64,000 nt of DNA, from positions 744,001-808,000 of the forward strand of contig CAVSEK010000013.1 of NCBI GenBank assembly GCA_963726975.1, in the 5' to 3' direction. This DNA comes from CAVSEK01 sp963726975. Lineage in GTDB: Bacteria > Actinomycetota > Actinomycetes > Mycobacteriales > SCTD01. The notes below the pieces were generated by a model that worked only from the letters and a program-made list of their open reading frames with translations, ran no database searches and was not told the DNA's origin. Each line of letters begins with the position of its first letter. Within the stretch, counting starts at the first letter, position 1. The position numbers and the translations under genes were made by a program. Below are positions 45,845 through 52,982 of the stretch, piece after piece.

Positions 45845-47851
45845 CTACTTGCGGCCGTCGGCGTAGACCTTCGGCGGCGTGAACGGCACGCCGGTGGGCG
45901 GCGTGCCCGTGCTCGCCAGGGCGAAGCCCATCACCTGCTTGAAGACCGGTCCGGCGACCGAGCCTCCGTAGTAGTCCTTCTTGCCCGTGCCCTGGACCAC
46001 GACGACCGTGGCCAGCCGCGGCGCGTCCGCCGGGGCGAAGCCGACGAACGACGAGGTGTAGCTGCCGTCGTAGCGGCCGTCGACCGCGCGGTCGGCGGTC
46101 CCCGTCTTGCCCGCGATGCGGTAGCCCGGGATGGCGGCGAGCGGCGCCGTCCCCTCCTCGCTGACGACCCCCTCGAGCATCGGGTGCATGGCCTGCGCGG
46201 TGGCCGCGGAGATGACGCGCCGCTGCTCCGGCGCCGGCTGCGGCACCAGGTGCCCGCTGCCGTCGGCGATCGCCTTGACGATGGAGGGGGTGACCCGCAC
46301 CCCGTCGTTGGCGACCGTCTGCACGACGCTGGCGACCTGCAGGGCGGTCACCGACACCCCCTGCCCGATGGGGATGGTGCCGAGCGAGGACCCGGACCAG
46401 TCGGCGGCGTCCGGGACGAGCCCGGCGGACTCGCCGGGCAGACCGATGCCCGTCTTGGCGCCGAAGCCGAACGCCCGGAAGTAGTCGGTCAGCCGCTCGG
46501 CCCCGAGACGGCTCGCGATCTGGACGGTGCCGACGTTGCTCGACTGCATGAAGACGCCGTTGACCGTGAGCTGCTCGGTCGGGTGCTGGTGGGAGTCGCG
46601 CACGAGCTTCGCGCCGAACTGCTGGCTGTAGGGGACGGTCAGGACGCTCTCGGGGGTGACGGTCCCCGTCTCGAGCGCCGCCGCGATGGTGATGATCTTG
46701 TTCACGGAGCCGGGGTCGTAGATCTCGCCCAGCGCACGGGACCCCCGAGCGCTGGCGGGTGAGCCGCCGAGGGCGTCGGGGTCGTACGTCGGCGCGTCGG
46801 CGAGCGCGAGGACCTCACCGGTGCGCACGTCGATCACGACGGCGGCGCCGCTGGCCGCCTCGGTCTCCTGCACCTTCTGGGCCAGGACCTGCTGGGCGTA
46901 CCACTGCAGGTCGCGGTCGATCGTGAGCGCGACGTCGCGCCCGGGGACCGGCTCGGTGCGCCGGGTCTCCCCGCTGGGGATCGTGCGGCCGTCCTTGTCG
47001 ACCGACGCGACCACGCGGCCCTCGGTGCCGGCGAGGACGTCCTGGTAGGCCAGCTCGATGCCGGCGGCCCCGACGCTCTCGCGGTTGGTGAACCCGACGA
47101 CGTTGGCGGCGAGGTCGTGACCGGGGTGGACGCGGCGCGGCTCGGCGTCGACGACGATGCCGGGCAGCTTGAGCGCCTTGACCTGGTCGCCCACCCCGAG
47201 GTCGAGGTCGCGGGCGAGGTAGACGAACCCGGTGTCGCGCGACAGCCTCTCGGTGAGCTCGACGACGGGCACGCCGAGCACCGGCGAGAGCGCGGCCGCG
47301 ATCGTGGCCGGGGTGCAGGGGCGGGTCGCGTCGGGCGGGCAGGCCGCGTCGCGGATGACCCGCGGCTGGCCCGACACGGCCCGGCCGTCGGCGCTGACCG
47401 AGATCGGCTGGCCGTTGCGGTCGACGACGTCGCCGCGGGGTGCCGCCAGCGTGCGGGCGATCCGCCGCTGGTCCATGGCCGTCTCGGCGTACGACGTGCC
47501 GGACAGCAGCTGCAGCTGCACCAGCCGGCCGCCGAGCACGGCGATGACGGCGAGCAGGACGAGCAGCCCGCTGCGGAGCCGTCGGCCGGGGTCGCCGAGC
47601 TGCCGCGGGCGGCGGACCCGGCCCGGCGGTCGCGGACCGGCGGGCGGGACGTCGCGCACCGGGGTGCGCGGGCTCGACAGCCGGGCCCCCCCGTCACGGG
47701 CGGTGCCGGCCGGGCGCGGCCCGCCCCCACGCGGCGCGCCGGGCCGCGCTCGGGTGCCGGTGGTGGTGCGGGCGGTCCTGGGATCGGCGCCCGGTGCACG
47801 CTCGCCGCGCTCGGGTCGGGCCGGCGGCCGCCCGCCGCTCGGCGGCGTCAC
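45845..47851 (-). CDS. ftsI: Septal transpeptidase FtsI (PBP3)
   Basis: Intact class B penicillin-binding protein of 668 residues. A long Arg/Pro/Gly-rich cytoplasmic tail (about 90 residues) precedes one helix (GLLVLLAVIAVLGGRLVQLQ). A PBP dimerisation domain follows (RRIARTLAAPRGDVVDRNGQ). The transpeptidase domain has the active-site SVNK at residues 382-385, SSN at 437-439 and KTGT at 582-585. It cross-links septal peptidoglycan with FtsW. GTG start overlapping the ftsL stop. Confidence 0.97.
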   Translation of the reverse strand: MTPPSGGRPPARPERGERAPGADPRTARTTTGTRARPGAPRGGGPRPAGTARDGGARLSSPRTPVRDVPPAGPRPPGRVRRPRQLGDPGRRLRSGLLVLLAVIAVLGGRLVQLQLLSGTSYAETAMDQRRIARTLAAPRGDVVDRNGQPISVSADGRAVSGQPRVIRDAACPPDATRPCTPATIAAALSPVLGVPVVELTERLSRDTGFVYLARDLDLGVGDQVKALKLPGIVVDAEPRRVHPGHDLAANVVGFTNRESVGAAGIELAYQDVLAGTEGRVVASVDKDGRTIPSGETRRTEPVPGRDVALTIDRDLQWYAQQVLAQKVQETEAASGAAVVIDVRTGEVLALADAPTYDPDALGGSPASARGSRALGEIYDPGSVNKIITIAAALETGTVTPESVLTVPYSQQFGAKLVRDSHQHPTEQLTVNGVFMQSSNVGTVQIASRLGAERLTDYFRAFGFGAKTGIGLPGESAGLVPDAADWSGSSLGTIPIGQGVSVTALQVASVVQTVANDGVRVTPSIVKAIADGSGHLVPQPAPEQRRVISAATAQAMHPMLEGVVSEEGTAPLAAIPGYRIAGKTGTADRAVDGRYDGSYTSSFVGFAPADAPRLATVVVVQGTGKKDYYGGSVAGPVFKQVMGFALASTGTPPTGVPFTPPKVYADGRK

Positions 47852-48561
47852 CGTCGGCCTGCCTTGGCAGAGGGCGCGGCAGAGGGCGCGGCCGAGGGGG
47901 CGGCCGAGGGGGCTGCGGGACGTGCTGCCGAAGGGGCGGCGGAGGGTGCCGAGGAGCGGGAGCCCGGCGAGCGCGACGCCGTCGGGCCCGGGGACGCCGA
48001 GGGGCGGGCACCGCTGTCGGCCGCGACCGCGGTGTCGTCGGCGGGCACGTCGGGGGCGGCCGCCGCCGGCGGCGGCGCTTGCGGCGCCGACGCCGGGACG
48101 GGCTCGCCGAGCACCGTGCCGTCGGGGAGCCGCAGGAAGACCGGCGGTCCTCCGACCACCATGCCCTGGGCCGACGCCGCCGCCGCCAGCGCGGCCGGCG
48201 CCTCGAGCGTGTCGACCTCGCGCCGGAGCACCTGCTCGCGGTCGGCCAGCTGCCGCGTCTCCACCTGGACCGCGTGCAGGTGGAAGGAGTCCTCGGCCAG
48301 CACGGTGTTGAGCCCGAGCAGCCCGAGCAGGCCGGCGGCCAGCACCGCGACCACGCCGACGAGGAACGGGCCCCGGGGCACGCGGCGCACCGGGCTCGGG
48401 ACGACGCGCAGCGACGGCACCCGTCGCGCCGCCACGACGGGACGGGCGGCGGGCGGCACGCGGACCCCCGCCCGGCCGGCGACGGCCGGACGCGCGGCGC
48501 TGCGGGCGAGCGGGCGCGTCAGCGGGCTGCGCGCCGCAGCGCTGCTCGAGCCGCCGCTCAC
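47848..48561 (-). CDS. ftsL: FtsL-like division protein with long tail
   Basis: Intact 237-residue bitopic protein in the usual ftsL place between rsmH and ftsI. A basic N-terminus of about 65 residues is followed by one helix (FLVGVVAVLAAGLLGLLGLN). An extracytoplasmic coiled coil follows (HAVQVETRQLADREQVLRRE, VDTLEAPAALAAAASAQGMV), then GGPPVFLRLPDGTVLGEPVP. The last 75 residues are Ala/Pro/Ser-rich with APSA repeats and were probably expanded by slippage. Such a tail is longer than usual for FtsL. GTG start overlapping the rsmH stop. Confidence 0.9.
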   Translation of the reverse strand: MSGGSSSAAARSPLTRPLARSAARPAVAGRAGVRVPPAARPVVAARRVPSLRVVPSPVRRVPRGPFLVGVVAVLAAGLLGLLGLNTVLAEDSFHLHAVQVETRQLADREQVLRREVDTLEAPAALAAAASAQGMVVGGPPVFLRLPDGTVLGEPVPASAPQAPPPAAAAPDVPADDTAVAADSGARPSASPGPTASRSPGSRSSAPSAAPSAARPAAPSAAPSAAPSAAPSAKAGRR

Positions 48562-49535
48562 GCCGCGTCCCGCAGCCGCTCGGCGGCCCTCAGCCGCACC
48601 GACGCCGACCGGGGGTTGCTCTCCTGCTCCTGCGCCGACGCCGGCTCGGAGCCCCGGACGAGCAGGCGCAGCTCCGGCGCGCTGCCCTCCGGGACGAAGG
48701 GCAGGTCGACCGGCACGTCGCTCGTGGAGCGGCCGACCAGCTCTGCCTTCACGATCTTGTCCTCCAGGGAGTGGTAGCTGAGCACGACGATCCGTCCGCC
48801 CACGGCTAGAGCATCGACGGCGCGGGGCATCGCGCGGCGCAACACGCCGAGCTCGTCGTTCACTTCGATGCGCAGGGCCTGGAACGTGCGCTTGGCCGGG
48901 TGCCCGCCGGTGCGGCGGGTGGCCGCCGGGATCGCCGTCCGGACGAGCTCGGCGAGGCGGGCGGTGCCGGTGAACGGCTCGCGGGCGCGCTCCCGGACGA
49001 CCGCGTCGGCGATGCGCCGGGCGAACCGCTCCTCGCCGTACTCGGCCAGCACCCGCGCCAGGGCGCGCGCGTCGTAGCCGTTGACGACGTCGGCGGCGGT
49101 GCTGCCCCCGGTCGTGTCCATCCGCATGTCCAGCGGCGCGTCCTGGGCGTACGCGAAGCCGCGGTCGGCCTCGTCGAGCTGCAGCGAGCTCACGCCGAGG
49201 TCGAAGAGCACCCCCTGCACCCGCCCCACGCCGAGCCGGTCGAGCACGTCGGGCAGGGTGTCGTAGACGGCGTGCACGACGGTCACCCGGTCCCCGAAGC
49301 CGGCGAGCCGCCCGCGGCTGCGACGCAGGGCCTCGGGGTCGCGGTCCAGTCCGACGAGGCGGGCGGGGGTCCCCGCCAGCAGAGCCTCGGCGTGCCCGCC
49401 CATCCCGAGCGTGCAGTCGACGACGACGGCGGCCTCGCTGCGCAGGGCGGGCGCCAGCAGCGCGACGCAGCGGTCCAGCAGCACGGGGACGTGCGCGGGC
49501 TGCCCGGGACGCGGCGGTCCGGTCTCGGGGGCCAC
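48558..49535 (-). CDS. rsmH: 16S rRNA m4C1402 methyltransferase RsmH (MraW)
   Basis: Intact 325-residue SAM-dependent methyltransferase. HVPVLLDRCVALLAPAL, the SAM motif VVVDCTLGMGGHAEALL, GLDRDPEALRRSRGRLAGFG, GVLFDLGVSSLQLDEADRGF, PLDMRMDTTGGSTAADVVNG, RTGGHPAKRTFQALRIEVND and VVLSYHSLEDKIVKAEL are all present. GTG start at 49535, six bases after the stop of the 57-residue membrane protein. Confidence 0.97.
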   Translation of the reverse strand: MAPETGPPRPGQPAHVPVLLDRCVALLAPALRSEAAVVVDCTLGMGGHAEALLAGTPARLVGLDRDPEALRRSRGRLAGFGDRVTVVHAVYDTLPDVLDRLGVGRVQGVLFDLGVSSLQLDEADRGFAYAQDAPLDMRMDTTGGSTAADVVNGYDARALARVLAEYGEERFARRIADAVVRERAREPFTGTARLAELVRTAIPAATRRTGGHPAKRTFQALRIEVNDELGVLRRAMPRAVDALAVGGRIVVLSYHSLEDKIVKAELVGRSTSDVPVDLPFVPEGSAPELRLLVRGSEPASAQEQESNPRSASVRLRAAERLRDAA

Positions 49536-49541
49536 GACGGT

Positions 49542-49715
49542 TCAGCCCAGCAGCAGGGCGGTGGACGCCAGGGCCGCGACCAGGCCCAGGACGACGAGCG
49601 CGAGGCCCAGCAGCAGCGCGCTGTCGCGCACCTCCTTGCCGAGGTCGCCGACGCCGGCCGGACCGCGGCTCCCCGCGGTCCCCGCGCGCTCCGGGGCGAT
49701 CGTCGTGCTGTCCAT
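49542..49715 (-). CDS. 57-residue membrane protein between mraZ and rsmH
   Basis: ATG at 49715. A polar N-terminus (MDSTTIAPERAGTAGSRGPA) leads to GVGDLGKEVRDSA and a single C-terminal helix (LLLGLALVVLGLVAALASTA) ending at once. Tail-anchored topology is likely. It lies in the mra operon ahead of rsmH, so a division-linked role is possible. I do not recognise a family. Confidence 0.6.
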   Translation of the reverse strand: MDSTTIAPERAGTAGSRGPAGVGDLGKEVRDSALLLGLALVVLGLVAALASTALLLG

Positions 49716-49803
49716 CTCGACCCTGCTCTCCTCGGTGCCTGCAGACCACCCGGCTCGCGGACCGGGCGCTCGGTCCCTCGCGGGGCCAGGTCCCCGCCCG
49801 CTC

Positions 49804-49897
49804 CTCCGCCTGGCACCGGGGAAGGTGCGCCAGGTGGCGGAGCGGTCGGAGACCTCGTCCCACGAGGGGTCGGGCCGCGCGCCAGCTCGGGCGCGGC
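49804..49897 (-). promoter_or_regulatory. Two hairpins between mraZ and the rest of the cluster
   Basis: Directly after the mraZ stop, GCCGCGC (49874-49880) pairs with GCGCGGC (49891-49897). Further on, CTCCGCC (49804-49810) pairs with GGCGGAG (49836-49842), with inner pairs TGGC/GCCA and ACC/GGT enclosing GGGGAA. They could attenuate, process or stabilise the transcript between mraZ and rsmH. The 182-base gap holds no other gene. Confidence 0.5.
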
Positions 49898-50329
49898 TCA
49901 GGTGAGGAGCCCGGGCACCTCCTCGCCGAGGTCGGCGAAGGCCGGCTCCTGCTCGGTCTCGTAGGCGCGCCAGGCCGCCTCGTCCCAGATCTCGAAGCGG
50001 GTGTTGGCCCCGACGACGACGACGTCGCGGGTGAGCCCGGCGTACGCCCGCAGCGCCGGCGGCACGGTGATCCGGCCCTGCTTGTCGGGCACCTCGTCGG
50101 AGGCGCTGCCGAAGAACTGCCGCCCGTAGTCGCGGGCGGCCCGGGCCGACAGCGGCGCGGCCTGCAGCTGCTCGGCGCGGGCGGCGAAGCCGTCGGCCGT
50201 GAAGACGTAGAGGCAGCGCTCCTGACCCTTGGTGAGGACCACGCCGCCTGCCACCTCCTCGCGGTACTTCGCCGGCAGGAAGAGCCGGCCCTTGTCGTCG
50301 AGCTTCGGGGTGTGGGTGCCGAGGAACAC
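49898..50329 (-). CDS. mraZ: Transcriptional regulator MraZ
   Basis: A 143-residue AbrB-fold protein that forms rings and represses its own operon. It carries two MraZ repeats: FLGTHTPKLDDKGRLFLPAK with YREEVAGG, and SDEVPDKQGRITVPPALRAY. The GTG at 50329 is preferred: it gives the family start VFLGTH and stands nine bases after GGGAGG. A GTG at 50338 would touch that ribosome site. The first gene of the cluster; its promoter carries matching repeats. Confidence 0.95.
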   Translation of the reverse strand: MFLGTHTPKLDDKGRLFLPAKYREEVAGGVVLTKGQERCLYVFTADGFAARAEQLQAAPLSARAARDYGRQFFGSASDEVPDKQGRITVPPALRAYAGLTRDVVVVGANTRFEIWDEAAWRAYETEQEPAFADLGEEVPGLLT

Positions 50330-50375
50330 GGCCGCCACCCTCCCGACGCGGTCGGAGAGCGGGCTCGCCCTCCTC

Positions 50376-50405
50376 GTTCCACCACGCTACTCCACTTCGC
50401 TCCAC
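50376..50405 (-). promoter_or_regulatory. MraZ-type operator, three 10-bp repeats
   Basis: On the minus strand three decamers follow without gaps: GTGGAGCGAA (50396-50405), GTGGAGTAGC (50386-50395) and GTGGTGGAAC (50376-50385). The shared GTGG with a 10-bp period is the pattern of MraZ boxes in characterised bacteria. They overlap the promoter, which fits autorepression. Confidence 0.75.
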
Positions 50406-50411
50406 CGTCAA
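50384..50411 (-). promoter_or_regulatory. Promoter of the mraZ-led cluster
   Basis: A -35 element TTGACG (50406-50411, read on the minus strand) and a -10 element TAGCGT (50384-50389) are separated by 16 bp that hold most of the MraZ repeats. The predicted leader is about 50 bases long. Confidence 0.65.
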
Positions 50412-50697
50412 CGCTTCTCGCCCCACGACGCCCCGCCGCGACCCGCTCGCGGACGGCCGGGAACCCCCGCGGGGCAGCGGGACGTCGAGGAGGGGGGAAG
50501 ACCGGCACGCCCTCGGAGAGCCCGGGGACCGGTGCCGACAGCGTGCCAGCGCGGCGGACCGGTGGGAGACTGCGACACGCGCCCGCAGGCGGTCCGTCGT
50601 CCGCCCCGTCCGTCCAGCACGCCCCCCCGGTCCGCCGGGGGACGGCTCACCGCTCGCACCGCTCGGCACCGCTCGGCACCGCTCCCCAGGAGGACCC
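50412..50697. other. Divergent gap between mraZ and moxR
   Basis: 286 bases without a credible gene. Near the moxR end, the unit CACCGCTCGG is repeated (50651-50686), just before the AGGAGGA ribosome site at 50690. No clear plus-strand promoter hexamers were found. Confidence 0.5.
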
Positions 50698-51687
50698 GTG
50701 GCCCGCCGTACGACCGCTCCTCCCCCGGCGCCGGGCGCCGGCCTCGACGTCCTGCAGGAGGCCACGGACCGCATCCGGGCCAACGTCGAGACGGTCGTCG
50801 AGGGCAAGCCCGACGTCGTCCGCCTCGCCGTCGTCGTGCTGCTCGCCGAGGGGCACCTGCTCATCGAGGACGTCCCCGGCGTCGGCAAGACCCTGCTGGC
50901 CAAGGCCCTGGCCCGGTCGGTGGACTGCTCGGTGCGCCGGATCCAGTTCACCCCCGACCTGCTGCCCAGCGACGTCACGGGCGTGTCCGTGTGGGACCAG
51001 GAGCGGCGCGACTTCGAGTTCAAGCCCGGCGCGGTCTTCGCCAACATCGTCGTGGGCGACGAGATCAACCGCGCCTCGCCCAAGACCCAGTCGGCCCTGC
51101 TCGAGGCCATGGAGGAGCGCCAGGTCACCGTCGACGGCACGACCTACGTCCTCGAGGCGCCGTTCATGGTCGTGGCCACGCAGAACCCCATCGAGATGGA
51201 GGGCACCTACCCGCTGCCGGAGGCCCAGCGCGACCGCTTCACGGCGCGGGTGTCGATGGGCTACCCCTCGGCGGCGGCCGAGCGCGCGATGCTCGAGACG
51301 CACGGCCAGGAGGACCCGCTGGGGGACCTCGAGCCGGTCGCCGACGCGCTCGAGGTCCGCAAGCTCGTCGAGGTCGTCCGCGGCGTGCACGTCTCCGACG
51401 ACGTGAAGCAGTACGTCGTCGACCTGGCGACGGCCACCCGGCGCTCCCCCGACCTGCGGCTGGGCGCGTCGCCGCGCTCGACGCTGCAGCTGGTGCGGGC
51501 GGCCCGCGCCGCGGCGGCGCTCGACGGCCGCGACCACGTGCTGCCCGACGACGTCCAGGAGCTCGCGGTCGCCGTGCTCGCCCACCGGCTGCTGCCCAGC
51601 GCGGACGCGCAGGTCGGCCGCCGCACGCCCGAGGACGTCGTGACCGACCTGCTGGCCCGCGTCCCCCTGCCCGCGGGCCGCCGGTGA
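50698..51687 (+). CDS. MoxR-family AAA+ ATPase
   Basis: Intact 329-residue ATPase. Walker A LLIEDVPGVGKTLLAKALAR, Walker B VVGDEINRASPKTQSALLEA, sensor motif VVATQNPIEMEGTYPLPEAQ, arginine finger in RDRFTARVSMGYP, and C-terminal lid RLGASPRSTLQLVRAARAAA. MoxR proteins act as chaperone-like ATPases with VWA/DUF58 partners. GTG start with AGGAGGA. The stop overlaps the DUF58 start (GTGA). First gene of a three-gene operon. Confidence 0.93.
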   Translation: MARRTTAPPPAPGAGLDVLQEATDRIRANVETVVEGKPDVVRLAVVVLLAEGHLLIEDVPGVGKTLLAKALARSVDCSVRRIQFTPDLLPSDVTGVSVWDQERRDFEFKPGAVFANIVVGDEINRASPKTQSALLEAMEERQVTVDGTTYVLEAPFMVVATQNPIEMEGTYPLPEAQRDRFTARVSMGYPSAAAERAMLETHGQEDPLGDLEPVADALEVRKLVEVVRGVHVSDDVKQYVVDLATATRRSPDLRLGASPRSTLQLVRAARAAAALDGRDHVLPDDVQELAVAVLAHRLLPSADAQVGRRTPEDVVTDLLARVPLPAGRR

Positions 51688-52982
51688 GCGACCTGCGGGC
51701 GGCGCTGTCCGGGCTGACCACGCGCGGGCGGTGCCTGCTCGCGGGGGGCGCGGTGCTCGCGGCCGGTGGCGTGCTCCTGGGACAGCGCGACCTGCTGCGG
51801 GCCGGGCTGTTCCTGCTCGTCCTGCCGCTGGCCGCTGTCGCCGTCGTGTCCCGCACCCGCTACCGGCTGGCCTGCGTGCGGCGGCTCGAGCCGGGGCGGG
51901 TCGCGGTCGGCACCGCCGCCGACGTCCACCTGCGCCTCGACAACGTCAGCCGCCTGCCCAGCGGCGTGCTGCGCATGGAGGACGCGCTGCCGTACGCCCT
52001 GGGCAGCCGGCCCCGCTTCGTCCTCGACCGGGTCGAGCCTCGCGGGGTGCGCGACGTCACCTACGCGGTCACCGCGACGGCACGCGGGCACTACCGCGTC
52101 GGGCCGCTCTCGGTGCGCCTCGTCGACCCCTTCGGGCTGTGCGAGCTCGCCCGCGCCTTCACGACCAGCAGCGACCTCGTGGTGACCCCGGCCCTGACCG
52201 CGCTGCCCCCCGTGCCGCTCGGCGGCGACTGGGCCGGCGGGGGCGACAGCGCGAGCCGGGCGGCGGCCTCGGCCGGCAGCGACGACGTGACCACCCGCGA
52301 GTACCGCTACGGCGACGACCTGCGCAAGGTGCACTGGCGCTCGACGGCGCGCACGGGCGAGCTCATGGTCCGGCGCGAGGAGCAGCCGTTCCAGAGCCGG
52401 GCGGTCCTGCTGCTCGACACCCGGGCCCGGGCGCACCGGGGCGACGGCCCGGGGTCGTCCTTCGAGTGGGCGGTCTCCGCGGTCGCCAGCGCCGGCGTCT
52501 CGCTGCTGCGCGCGGGCTTCACCGTCTCGCTGGTCCTCGACGACGAGCGCGAGCTCGTCCCGCGCGGGGTGACGCTCACCGAGGGCCTGCTGCTCGACGT
52601 GCTCGCCGGGGTGCAGCCCGGCCCCGGCCGTGACCTCGCGGGCGCCGCGGAGCGGCTCCGGCGCGGCGTGGACGGGGTGCTGCTCGCCGTGCTCGGAGAG
52701 CTGGACGCGGCGTCGGCCGACCGGCTGGCCCGGCTGCGGACCGGCTCGGCCACCTGCGCGGCCCTGCTCCTCGACGTGCGCACCTGGGGGACGGACGTCC
52801 GGCCCCGCGCCGCGGGGCCGGACCCCGCGGGGGCGCTGCGAGCGACGGGGTGGCGCGCGGTGCCGGTCCCCGTCGGCACCGACCTGGCCGCGGCGTGGTC
52901 CGAGCTGGGCGGCCGGGCCGGGCCCGCCTCCGGGCGCGGCACCGGGCCGGTCCGTCCCGCCGGGCAGCAGGTGCCGGCGTGA
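51684..52982 (+). CDS. DUF58 domain protein
   Basis: Intact 432-residue membrane protein. Two N-terminal helices (CLLAGGAVLAAGGVLLGQRD and AGLFLLVLPLAAVAVVSRTR) precede an extracytoplasmic-like beta region. The DUF58 signature REYRYGDDLRKVHWRSTART then GELMVRREEQPFQSRAVLLL follows, with a partly preserved VWA-like fold (LLLDTRARAHRG). It usually partners MoxR and a transglutaminase. The C-terminus is Gly/Pro-rich. Both ends overlap neighbours by GTGA. Confidence 0.9.
   Translation: MSDLRAALSGLTTRGRCLLAGGAVLAAGGVLLGQRDLLRAGLFLLVLPLAAVAVVSRTRYRLACVRRLEPGRVAVGTAADVHLRLDNVSRLPSGVLRMEDALPYALGSRPRFVLDRVEPRGVRDVTYAVTATARGHYRVGPLSVRLVDPFGLCELARAFTTSSDLVVTPALTALPPVPLGGDWAGGGDSASRAAASAGSDDVTTREYRYGDDLRKVHWRSTARTGELMVRREEQPFQSRAVLLLDTRARAHRGDGPGSSFEWAVSAVASAGVSLLRAGFTVSLVLDDERELVPRGVTLTEGLLLDVLAGVQPGPGRDLAGAAERLRRGVDGVLLAVLGELDAASADRLARLRTGSATCAALLLDVRTWGTDVRPRAAGPDPAGALRATGWRAVPVPVGTDLAAAWSELGGRAGPASGRGTGPVRPAGQQVPA

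Noticed and set aside
50329..50338. mraZ start at GTG 50338
   Set aside because: It would touch the GGGAGG ribosome site. GTG 50329 has nine-base spacing and gives the family-typical start.
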